A stretch of 64,000 nucleotides of DNA from Norana najaformis (Eukaryota > Annelida > Clitellata > Crassiclitellata > Hormogastridae). Position numbers and translations under genes: made by a program. Location of the stretch: the NCBI GenBank assembly GCA_964023275.1, contig OZ029914.1, positions 29,773,707-29,837,706 on the forward strand, written 5' to 3'. The notes beneath the pieces were generated by a model that was not told the DNA's origin, made no database searches, and saw nothing but the letters and a program-made list of their open reading frames with translations. The first letter of the stretch is position 1, and the number at the start of each line of letters is the position of its first letter. Of the stretch, positions 52,296 through 62,031 are shown piece by piece.

Positions 52296-52445
52296 CTAGT
52301 GGTTTTATAAGCATTTGTTTTCTAATTAAGTACTTTAAAAGGAATTAACAAAATTCCCATATTGAGCAAGTGGTAAATGTAACTTTATTGAAATAATAAT
52401 CTTTGATGGTTAAATGCTGTGTCAAAAGCAACAACTTGCAAGGGT
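52296..52445 (+). repeat. Direct repeat, left copy, beside the last SLC46 exon
   Basis: GGTTTTATAAGCATTT, TTTCTA, TTAAGTA, AATTAAC, GAGCAAGTGGTA, AATGTAACTTTATT, ATGGTTAA and TGTGTCAAA follow in the same order as in 53190-53375. The right copy carries small insertions. Confidence 0.75.
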
Positions 52446-52840
52446 TAGAAGTTGCAAATTTAAAACTTCGTTTTTGATTGGCACCCTAAGGTACATGTAT
52501 GATTGCTTTAGGTACAATATGTGTATGTATTATAGCACGTTAGTACTCTTGGTCTTGTCTCGTTTCATCAGTTTTGGTCTTATCCCAGCTTGGTGATAAC
52601 GTCTGTATCTCGGGCCTCAATGTCTCATCAGCAAACTACATGTATACTAATGACTTAAAAAATACAATTCATTTAGTAAGGGCTCATCCATAAAGGACTT
52701 ATGCAAAACAGGACCTAGACCCCTCCCTCCCTGTATATGAAAATGAGACTCGTTTTTCTAATTAACGCTATGCTAAAAATAGGGCGAGTCCATGATTCAA
52801 GCCCAATCGATTGACACTGAAAGGTCGTTGCCAATAAGAG

Positions 52841-52900
52841 TGGTGGTGGTGGTGTGGTGGTGGTGGTGGTGGTGGTGGTGGTGGTGGTGGTGGTGGTGGG
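52841..52900 (+). repeat. (GGT)n microsatellite in the SLC46 3' UTR
   Basis: About 19 GGT units with one interruption near 52854. It lies just beyond the SLC46-type stop codon, so on the transcript it is a (ACC)n tract in the 3' UTR. Frames read through it give artificial polyproline, polytryptophan or polyvaline stretches. Confidence 0.9.
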
Positions 52901-52913
52901 TAACGGATTCTTC

Positions 52914-55900
52914 TCACAGTGTACAGAGGCAGGCAACGAGGTGGAAGAGTGCAGTCGTAAGGAAGACGAATCCTGTGGTGAAGGAGAAGGCGATTGTCTG
53001 GGCGTAGATGGCGTTGAAGATGGCCGGACCAACGATGACGCACAGGATCTCAGCACAGGCCACCCAACTGAACATCGCTCCTGCGCAACATATTCACATT
53101 CGCTCCAGCTAATAATTATGCTCTCTGTTAATAAAGTTCCAACTGTATTGTATTTAACGGAAATGTGCAATGCAGAATAATACAGCTATTGTTAACGTTC
53201 AGGTGGTTTTATAAGCATTTATTTTCTAGTTAAGTATAATCTAAAAGGAAGAATTAACTAACTTTTCGTACATAATGAGCAAGTGGTAGCCTAAATGTAA
53301 CTTTATTAAAATAATATTTTTATGGTTAAGCACTGTGTCAAAGGGAACAACTTTCACTTCAACCTGTACTCCGTTGTCAAATAAAGCCAAGTAGGCCTAC
53401 GTATGTATCTGAGCTATTGCAGAGCGCCTTTTAAGGAAGTAACCTCTCAAAAGTGGTGTGAACATGGTTATCTAGGACATACTGTTAATCTGTATGTTGC
53501 CCATCCCATCGCCATTCCTTTAGACTATAGTCTGTGCTAGATAGCAGAGCAACAAGTGTCCATGGAACCCCTCCCCAATCCATTCCATGACGCTGTTCTG
53601 CTAGGCTGCTACGCATGGCAAATAAATGATGAACTAATCAGCGACAAATAAACGATGAACTAATCACCGACAAATAAACGATGAACTAGTCACCGACAAA
53701 ATAGAAACAGTTGAATCTGGGCTCGTAGATTAGGAAATAGAATTTGTAAACTTCAGAAGAGCATGAAGGTAATGTAGTTGTTGCAACTTAGTATAGGCGC
53801 TCTGTGAAAATCGATCATTTGTGTTCGATGAATATGGTTGATCCCGAGGTCCTCATGCAACATAGACTGATGGTATTATTATTACCACACAGAGAAAGCT
53901 ACTTTATGCTGAATCGCATTGCCTAAAATTAGCCATTAGGAATAATAGTGCCACTGCCGACGCGCTGAAGATAGCTGATGAGTAGCTATTACGTTACGCA
54001 GGCCGAATACTGTTACAGAAACAGTAGGTTGTTATAGTAGGTCTGTACTGAAAATAAGACGCTAATTTGAAAATAGATAGGAGAACACTGCAGTTCATCG
54101 CTGCTAAATTAACTATCCTTTGATAGCAAGGTAAACTTATATCGGGCTATGCATATTCTACGTTTGGTAGTATGCTACCAATGACAGAATTGCGAATTTT
54201 CAACTTGTCACAAATATTGAGTCTCGCGACTTGCCCACGAGACCTCAACAGGCGAGACCGAGACGAGACCCCAGACGTCCTGTCCCGAGACCGAAACTGT
54301 CCGAGACGAGACCGAAACGTTGCCTTAGATGCGTCTCGAGACCGTCTCAACAACGAACCATCGAGACCACGACTACTTACCTGATACTTAGGTTGTATTA
54401 CGCAAGATGTACAACAAATATTAGGCTTCCAATCTTTGTCGTGATCGTCGGTTTTACATCCAAACTAGAATTCATATTTTTAACTATTGGAGCCATGGCG
54501 TTTTTATTGCTTTCTAGGTGAAGTCGCCGAGCTTGAAACAGAAATTATCACAAAGTTGACATATCTACGTTATATTTCGGAGTCAGTGAATTATCAGTTT
54601 AGCTTATCATTTTATCGTTAGCTTACCTAACCCTACCAGTTAGTGTACTATTATAGTTGTAATGTAAATTAATTTAAGACTCGTAAGCGTCATACCTTGT
54701 TCGTTTTGCTGTACAAGTGTAGACATCTGTGCTAGAAGACTTGGCTTGAGAAGAACGCTGAGAGGCGAAAGACTCACAGCTGAACATACAACAAATACCT
54801 ACGGAGGATTAACACCATATTTTGCTTCATCGTTCCAATTGGTTAATTAATTAACCACCTGCCAATATGGGATCCATATGGAACCCATATTCTCATATGG
54901 GTCGCATATTGGGGCCATATGGATCGCATCAAATGTTTATGGGCATTCTACCGGGCGCAGGTGGCTGACTGCTAGCACGCCTGCCTTTCACCTCTGACGT
55001 CAGGTTTTGAATCGAGGTGCGTTACTTAAAATCGACGAATCTCTAGGAGGTGGTATAATTGTCTGCTTTGGAACAAGTGGCTCAAAGGTCAAGTGTTTAC
55101 ATCCCGGGCCACCGAACAATGCGTATCCACCTATCTCACCCTTTACCTCTGCCTTCGTGCATCCCTTCCTTGTGCTCTTCTGCAGCCTACCTGATGTCCC
55201 TGTTGCCCTGACAGGTTTAGACTGGTTTGCCACATCATGCATTCCAGAGTTGACAAAGCCTCTCCTACAGAATTGTAAAGCCTATATATAATCTGAGCTT
55301 AAGTAATATAGAGATTTTTCTGGACTGATTGTTAAGGTGTAGTGTGTGTCATTTCGCAGAATAACTGCATAACAGCTAGCTAGTCGCAGACGAGTAAGAT
55401 GATTTACTGCTTTAGCTATTATATGTAATGTAATATGTAAAGGTGGGACGTGGTGGTGTAATGGTATGTTCGATGCCTCGTAACCGGAGGGTCGCGGGTT
55501 CGAATCTATCTCACGCCACTGGGTAGCGACCTTGGACAAATTGCTCACCCACAGTTGTCTGTGAGGAAGGCAACGGGAAACCACCTCACTCATCTCATCC
55601 CCGGGTGGCATAAAGCCAATGGACCTGCCTTCCCGCAGAAAACTCATCATCAATATGTAATAGCCGTAATACATTGTAACTGTATTTGACTCTAGTCGTA
55701 TAAGCGTTAGACTAGTCTTTCAACTTCAGCTGTGTGATTTTTGGCTGAACCTTCGGCAGTAGACGAACCCACAGCTGTAAATGGCCGCCAAAGTGAGACT
55801 TGGAAAGGCCATGTTCTACCCGTTGTGACCCTCGTAAGTTCTTTGATTCTTAAGCGGTAGGACTACTGCAACTCGCAGGCCCTCGGAGATCCCAGATACG

Positions 55901-58821
55901 GAGTCTCAGTCGGCCCTAAAGTGCGTCGCTTGAATTTTGGCAAATTGCAATAATTGTCGCATATATCACCGGAATACAATCAAGATCGAATCAGCCCTAA
56001 CAGAGTACAGAAGAGAGATTGGTGTTCCAGTCTCGAACCAACCGTTTGGCTGACTTTAAAAGTGACTTACAGGTCTAGGCATAGGCGGTCAACTTGTTAA
56101 TCTAATCGAATCTAATCTGAATCGACCAGATTCAATCTAATCTAACCTAGTTTAGTCTAGTATGATCTATAATCTAATCTGAACTAATGACTTTTGCAGA
56201 GCCGTTATCAAAATGCACAAGGCATCAATCGATATATTTAGTCGCAGTCCGTCGGAGAAGCCTTGTCAAAATCCTATGGGTCGGGGAGACATAATATTAA
56301 AGAATGAGCTCGACAATTATTGCATTTCCTCAAAATTGTTTGTTTCACCCGGCAGTCGAAGTTGGCAAGGTAAGAGAAAGAAGGGAAGAGAAATGAATGA
56401 GGTTGTACTGCAATACAGTTACTATAATTTGTAGATGTGGGCGTCTGCGGCAGCGCAATAAACTTGGAACAGGATGTTTATCAGCGCAAGCAGCTGCCCA
56501 CGTTAACACGTTCAAATACACACGTGATATTAAGTGCATTATGTCGAATTACGTTTCTATGAGCTGTATACTTTCATCAACAATGCAATGTACAACAAAA
56601 GAAATTATGACATGGCAATACAGAATAGGAAACAGACAAGCACACAGATAGACAGAAGGGCGACAGATGCATGGACGGACGGACGGATGGATGGATGTTT
56701 AGAGGGACAGATGGCTGTATGGATGGATAGATGGAAGGATAGATGGGTGGATGGGTGGATGGATGGATGGATGGATGGGTGGGTGGATGGGTGAATGGAT
56801 GGATGCAAGAATGCATGGATGAATGAATGGATGGATTGGATGGATGGGTGGGTGGATGGATGAATGGATGCATGGATGCATGGATAGATGGATGAATGAA
56901 TGGATGGATGGGTGGATGGATGGATGGGTGGGTGAGTGGGTGGGTGGGTGAATGGATGGATGTATGGATGGATGGATGGACGGATGGATGGATGGATAGA
57001 TGGATGGCTAGACCACACATTCTGAAGTAGCTGTATCCATGAAGTCCAGAAAGACGACGTACCCTGGTCTCTGAGTCTGCAGTCTGGCACACTAACCACT
57101 AGAATACCGTGCCACGTGATCGCAATTAAAATATACGAAGAGACAGTAATTAATTACTTTGGGGAAAGAATCGCAAATCGTTCTCGGGGTGAAATATACG
57201 AAATGACAGTCAGAAGAGGAAAAGCGATGCTTAAGTCTGTCAAATTGCAGCTAACTTTATGAGTCTCATGTCATACATAAGTGATTTTACTGACTGACTG
57301 ACTTACTTATTAACTTACAACAGGGACGTAAGTGCACCTATAAGTAATCCAATGGATAAATGATAAACCTGAGAACATCATTGCCGAGTTTCTGACGAAA
57401 GCCTTGTAGATATCTGTTACCATGACAGCCAAACCAGCCATCAGAGCAATGGCCGCGTCTGAGGTGCAGCGTTTGAGGAGTGGCGCCGTAACCAGACCGC
57501 CTCCACTGGATAGCCCCGTCTGTACGCTCGTGTAGGTGCCGATGACGGTCACGGTCCAGCAGAGCGGCACATTCATCTGGAACAGCGTCAGAACGCCGTG
57601 GTCCATAGTAGGAAGATTGTGCAGGAAGAAAGCAGAGGCCAGTAGTTTCAACTTCCGGTGAGTCATGTGACTGTCACGATTTCGAAAGACTCTGATTGCA
57701 ATTTGCATATTCATTAGGATGCCTTCCAGTGGAAGCCAACATCTTTCTCTTTTCCACTTTACGTTTCCAGCTTTATTTCCATCTCCATTTGGTTTCATTT
57801 CACCTTCTCCCCCTCTTTCCACTTCAATCAGTTCTCTTCCTGCTCTTCTCATTCCTTCTTTCTCTTTTTCTTCAGCATCAGTATCCGATTCTAGCAGTCT
57901 TCTTCTGTCTCCGGTCCCTTGACTTTCTATTTCTTCTTCAATTACTATTCCTTCTCCTATCTCTTCTCTTCGTCTCTCCTCTCTTCCTGACTTATCTCTT
58001 TCTCGCTCCTCTCCTCCTCTCTCCTGTCTTCCTTCTTCAGCTCCTCCTTTTCCTCCCTGTCTGGTTTCTCTTCCATTCCTCAATCGTTGTTCGCCTGTGC
58101 TTGGTAGGGTGGCAAAAGCGTAGAGGAAGTTCCCCAAGAGAACCCCTAGCACTCCTGTCATGACCAGAACGTTGTCATAGGCAACTAGAAGCCGTCCAAA
58201 ACCAGCGGAGCCAAGGACCGAAGTCACCATGACAACCAGTTCAAAAACAGTCATGCGATAGATTCGCCTGTGTGGGAGGGTCACGTCTGCGATGTGGGCC
58301 ATGCACCCCAAACGAAGGGTAACGAAGTATCCGCACAGTCCATCCATAAATGACCCAGGAAGAAAGAACCAGATGGAGGCGCGTCTCCATAAGATCACGG
58401 TCAAGGTCACGGCCTTGAGGAGGATTCCGACGAGGGGTGGTAGAACGGCGTACTGTCGACCGCGCTGATCGCTCATCGTTCCGAGAAGTACGGTGGAAAA
58501 GAGCGCCGGAATACCGGACACCATTGCCTTAAGTATCGCGAACATGGAACTATAGTATTGCGCCTTTTCAGCGACCGAGGTCACTGAGTGCGATTTGGAG
58601 CCGCATTTAAAGGAGGACGAATGGTTGAAGAAAGAGGTTTCGTTGAGCGATGCCTCGTTCTGCATGAGTTGGTCTCTGATCCAGTCCAGAATGTATTTTT
58701 CCGTCAAGATAGCCATTGGAAAACTGGTCAGCGAGATGAGACCGATCACGACTTCTGCTACGAAGATGCTTTTACTACTTCGCCGACGTCTCTCAGCAGC
58801 AGACTCTGTATCGGACTCCAT
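52914..58821 (-). CDS. SLC46-type major facilitator transporter
   Basis: Multi-pass importer of the family that holds the proton-coupled folate transporter (SLC46A1) and the lysosomal SLC46A3. Exons on the minus strand: 57369-58821, 54696-54779 and 52914-53080. Junctions AG+CT and G+GA restore Ala and Gly, and the 1704 nt give 567 aa. An open stretch continues upstream to a TTG, but the first ATG in frame is at 58819-58821, after an in-frame stop. Exon 1 has the first helix ([16 protein letters not shown]), an external loop with NETS and NHSS glycosylation sites, and the MFS loop signature [17 protein letters not shown] long Arg/Glu-rich cytosolic loop (about residues 235-345) replaces the usual short one, then helices 7-10 follow. 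Exon 2 gives QNEQ and exon 3 [13 protein letters not shown], equal to the family's EQGALFS block. The last residues end soon after the final helix. The substrate is unknown. Confidence 0.9.
53190..53375 (+). repeat. Direct repeat, right copy, upstream of SLC46 exon 3
   Basis: Same-orientation partner of 52296-52445. It lies in the intron just 5' of the last SLC46-type exon, so the two copies bracket that exon about 0.9 kb apart. Confidence 0.75.
53619..53700 (+). repeat. 26-bp minisatellite, about 3 units
   Basis: The unit CAAATAAACGATGAACTAAT plus CACCGA occurs three times with 1-2 changes each. It lies in the SLC46-type intron 2. Confidence 0.85.
54218..54368. repeat. Cluster of GAGAC / GTCTC motifs
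   Basis: Nine GAGAC and three GTCTC occur in about 150 bp, often as CGAGACCGAGACGAGACC. The cluster is GC-rich within AT-rich DNA. Both strands stay open across it, which is a by-product of the repeat. It lies in the SLC46-type intron 2, about 330 bp downstream (in gene direction) of exon 2. Confidence 0.75.
54867..54930. repeat. Cluster of CATATGG palindromic words
   Basis: CCATATGG or its parts occur six times in about 60 bp in both orientations (ATGGGATCCATATGGAACCC and then CATATGGG, GCCATATGGATC). I cannot name the element. Confidence 0.65.
54950..55290 (+). repeat. tRNA-like SINE in SLC46 intron 1, copy A
   Basis: GCGCAGGTGGCTGACTGCTA, GCACGCCTGCCTTTCACC and then CAGGTTTTGAATCGA resemble a tRNA-Ser/Leu-like head with A and B boxes. 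A body of about 270 bp follows, with a pyrimidine-rich piece. It is oriented opposite to the host gene. Confidence 0.5.
55443..55660 (+). repeat. tRNA-derived SINE in SLC46 intron 1, copy B
   Basis: The head has a good A box (TGGTGTAATGG) and a canonical B box (GGGTTCGAATC), with CGTAACCGGAGGGTCG between them as an anticodon-like arm. The tRNA-unrelated body carries GGCAACGGGAAACCACCTCA and ends near CATCATCAATATG. The tRNA fold is imperfect, so this is a SINE and not a working tRNA gene. Confidence 0.75.
56105..56290 (+). repeat. Dispersed repeat of unknown type, copy 2
   Basis: It opens with a run of CTAATCTGAATC-like words, then AATGACTTTTGCAGAGC, ATGCACAAGGCATCAATC and AAGCCTTGTCAAAATCC. 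It shares its order of words with 50555-50700, and its end (GTCAAAATCC, ATGGGTC) with 40530-40550. Confidence 0.45.
56675..57003 (+). repeat. (GGAT)n microsatellite array, about 330 bp
   Basis: GGAT units with GGGT, GAAT and GCAT variants run without a long break. It lies in SLC46-type intron 1 and abuts a minus-strand tRNA-like SINE head (57040-57118). On the minus strand it looks like the grown ATCC tail of that SINE. Confidence 0.9.
57004..57118 (-). repeat. tRNA-like SINE with (ATCC)n tail
   Basis: On the minus strand, 57118-57050 reads GGCACGGTATTCTAGTGGTT, AGTGTGCCAGACTGCAGACT and CAGAGACCAGGGTACG. It resembles a tRNA-Glu/Asp-type head (TAGTGGTTAGT A box) with a weak B box. About 45 bp of body precede the ATCC array. 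Confidence 0.65.
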
Positions 58822-58899
58822 CTGAGTCTCAAGCAACAGGAATCATTCCATGAACTAAATGACGCGAATACGTTGACACGACGAGCAAAAACTGAATAG

Positions 58900-59960
58900 T
58901 AAGAAGTTCCTGTAAAGGCTACATCGAAATTGATCTAAGTTGAGAACTTTTCAGCTGGCACAAGAACCAGGATAGAAAAAGTCCCCATAGGTTGCTAAGC
59001 AGAATGCAATTTGAAAGACTTTCTAACCATATAAGCACTGGCGTTAGGGTGTCCTTTCTTAAATAGGCTACTGAATGCGTAGCTTTTAGTTAATCACTCA
59101 AGTAGGCTATTCGTGTGTCTAAGGCTTACATAACGAGTTATACATATACGTAGGATCCTTGAGATGGTTACTGTATTATATATATATGTATATGTATATA
59201 TATAATTATGCGAAAGCATTTTAGGCTTTGGTATGAAACTATGCAGCGGCCAAGTGGGCTGGTGGTTGAATTAAAGATATAAGTGGAATCAGAACATATG
59301 CTAGCAAGGGAACACGTGGTTTTATCTGAAAATCTGTTTCAGTAGGTCTATTTATACACACTCATTAGGTTAAGTGTTCTAAACACTTTGGTGCGTGTGA
59401 ACCGCATAACCTAACGTATCCAGAACATTATAAACATCATTTATTCAGTAATAAAGGATAGGCCTAGTCTTTGTGGCCTAAAGCCAGACGTCAATAAAGC
59501 ATTTGGCAGTAAATAGAAAAATATGCAAAACACGAAGAACGGGACTCGATTTGTCCCAACTTCACTGAGCCTCCAAGCATCGTGTTTTAATAACGAATGT
59601 AGGTAAAGGCTACAACGGCCCCCCTACTTATTTAATATGCAGTATGAAACAAGTGACGAGTCCAGGTTATCGACAACAAACTGATCGACCAATCTTTTGT
59701 ACAGGTTGTTGTCACACGAAGATAACAATTAAAACAGGCGAAGGTAACAATTAAAACACGCGAAGGTAACAATTCAAACAGGCGAAGGCAACAATTCAAA
59801 CAGCGAAGACCCTTAAAGTGTAACACAGATCGCAACGATTCAGAATTTAATCTCGGGCAATTTTTAAAAGATATCTGGACCACATCCTGATCAAAAAAGC
59901 CATACAGCACTCTTTTGAGGTCCCTAAAAGGCGTTGCATAAATAGCCAGATACTTTCATG
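58900..59960. other. Presumed SLC46 upstream region with a 22-bp minisatellite
   Basis: No exon seen. A (TA)-rich palindromic piece lies at about 59175-59205. Four 22-bp units, CGAAGGTAACAATTAAAACA plus two bases, occupy 59717-59808 with 1-3 changes each. Confidence 0.6.
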
Positions 59961-59969
59961 CATGCAGTC

Positions 59970-60400
59970 ATTCATTCATACATACATACATAGCTACATA
60001 CATACATCCATACATAGTTACATATATAGTTACATACATATACACATATATACATACATACATAGTTACATATATAGTTACATATATAGTTACATACATA
60101 TACACATATATACATACATACATACATAGTTACATATATAGTTACATATATAGTTACATACATATACACATATATACATACATACATACATAGTTACATA
60201 TATAGTTACATATATAGTTACATACATATACACATATATACCTACATACATACATACATGCACACATAAATACATAAGTCACATATATAATTACATACAT
60301 ATATACATACATACATAGTTACATACACATATGCATACATATATAGTCACATACATAGTTACATACATATATACAAATACATACATACATGAATACATGG
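59970..60400. repeat. (ACAT)n array with a 64-bp higher-order unit
   Basis: The stretch is made of ACAT and AGTTACATATAT words. Between about 60060 and 60240 a compound unit (two or three AGTTACATATAT, one AGTTACATACATATACAC, then TACATACATACAT) repeats about every 64 bp. The outer parts are irregular. Confidence 0.85.
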
Positions 60401-60439
60401 TTACATAAGCCTACACGCACACAGAACTCATTCAAGGCC

Positions 60440-60720
60440 TTTGAAATTTAAGTATGTTTAATTCGGCAAATTGATTGGCTTGGCTTCTTGCATGGGCGCA
60501 TCTCTGCCTCTGGGTCCACTCGATCGCCCCTCTGTGCATTCAAAGTGCATCACTCATGTTCTCTCCATCACATCACTTCTGTTCTCAAATCATTTCACTG
60601 GCTTAAAATACCTGAAAGAACAGAGTATGAAGTCCTATCGCTTACCTAGACCACAATTCAAATCTCCCAACGCTCCTATCTTCGTCAGTTATCTGTATCT
60701 TTAATATTTGCTGCACCAAA
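60440..60720 (+). mobile_element. CR1/L2-type LINE C-terminal fragment
   Basis: The plus strand near 60565-60700 reads HHITSVLKSFHWLKIPERTE, YEVLSLT and then SQRSYLRQLSVSL. It matches the family block HITPVLKSLHWLKVP...YKVLSLTYKTLQ...PSYLR. One stop interrupts the frame, and both ends are missing. Confidence 0.75.
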
Positions 60721-61880
60721 CAAACTAAGAAAGCCAAAAATTCCAAAGCCTTTGAAGTGCAACATGAAATTACAATGATTCATAACACAGTCTATGACGA
60801 GGACATATTTTTGAGCAGTTTAGGCATTACTGTACTAGGCCTATTCGCATAGACCAAAAATACTTCAGAACTTATTCAGTAGGAACAGATAAACGAGACA
60901 ACATAGTTAAGAAGCAGGCATTAAATTAATAGGGAATTCGCTAATTATCATTATACAGAGTAGTGTTATTAAAAACAAAGGTCCAGTCATACGCTAAACA
61001 GTAAGCGTCAATTTGCCTTTGAGGTCGGGCCTTATATGAGAAAATGCTGTCGGTAGGTATCGTTAAAACGCAGAGGTCCTCGGATTATTTGCCAGCTACT
61101 TTTAATAAAGTCACAGGTGTATGGATATAATTTGCTTTATGTTGTACAATAAATGCGGAAAAATTGTTAATTTATGCCCAATTTTAATTTAATTTAACTT
61201 AATCGGGTAGTCGGAAGCTTGCCACATGCAGCTCATCTGTAATAGTAGCCAAGCAGTTATTTTTACTCTTGTTTGTAAAAGCCTGTGTAGGTCTACCAGA
61301 TATAACTATGGAGTCACAGAAACCAACGTTTGCTTTGCGTTTTTCAATTACAAAACTCTGAACTGATCTTGGGATATTTTGGAACTGATCCTGAGAATTG
61401 CAACCTTAACCCTACCCTTAAAACCCTAACCTGCACTCTTCTAGAGTTTAAATCTCCTACAGTGTAAATCTGAGTGCGTCTATGCACGGACTAAAAGGCA
61501 CATCTATTCGCAAGGATTTTTTTTATTGTTGTTGTTGTCTTCGTCGTTGTCATCGTTGTCGTCGTCGTTGTTGTTTATAGGATATTACAAAAAAAAACAT
61601 TTTTGCATTATGGTGTCTTTATAGTGGCTCAGAACCGGCAACTTTCTTGACCTCATTTAAAAAATGTTGACTTTCAACTGAGTTACTTTTTAATGTTGAC
61701 ACGACATGCAACTGAAAATACAACGCAAGAATAAGTAAACAGCTTAGGCTTGCGATAAAGCTGCGTTGAAGCTGATTCTTCTAGAAGTTATTGGTTTTGT
61801 GGTTCATTTCTTTAAAAATAGTCACGTAGAATAACTTAACCATTGCACAAATTAATGTCAAGTCTGCAGGTACGATAGGA
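60720..61880. other. Gene-free stretch with a GTT/GTC trinucleotide tract
   Basis: No exon or transposon protein seen. A (GTT/GTC)n tract lies at 61525-61576. CCTAACCCTACCCTTAAAAC-like words near 61405-61430 are not long enough to call telomeric repeats. Confidence 0.5.
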
Positions 61881-61884
61881 ATAT

Positions 61885-62010
61885 GCTTACGGTAATCGAT
61901 AAGTGCTCGATAGGCTAATGGTATCACTGGTTCGGGTCGGGGAGCCCCTGATGAGTTTATTCTTGAAGTGGCGCTTTATAAATGTCACATTACAATTACA
62001 ATTTACTCCT
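61885..62010 (+). repeat. LINE/SINE tail at the 3' end of the last gene
   Basis: AATGGTATCACTGGTTCGGG, GGGAGCCCCTGATGAG and TGGCGCTTTATAAATGTC, ending ATTACAATTACAAT, follow the plan of the 34.6-kb tail (GGCGCTGTAGAAAT, ATTACGATTAC) but with a different sequence. It is probably a related LINE or SINE 3' end. Confidence 0.5.
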
Positions 62011-62031
62011 CTTCTCTGTACTGAACGGGCG

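Noticed and set aside
52715-53170. A 151-codon minus-strand frame with polythreonine, and its plus-strand mirror with polyvaline or polytryptophan
   Set aside because: The true reading here is the third frame, which encodes the end of the SLC46-type transporter and stops before the (GGT)n tract.
55443-55516. A possible working tRNA gene
   Set aside because: A and B boxes are good, but the arms do not pair well and a SINE-type body follows without a terminator run of T.
56577-57099. Minus-strand frames of 164-171 codons rich in HPSIHPS
   Set aside because: They read the (GGAT)n array and its SINE; the pattern is a repeat artefact.
61405-61430. CCTAACCC-like words suggesting an internal telomeric repeat
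   Set aside because: Only two or three imperfect units are present, within chance for this composition.
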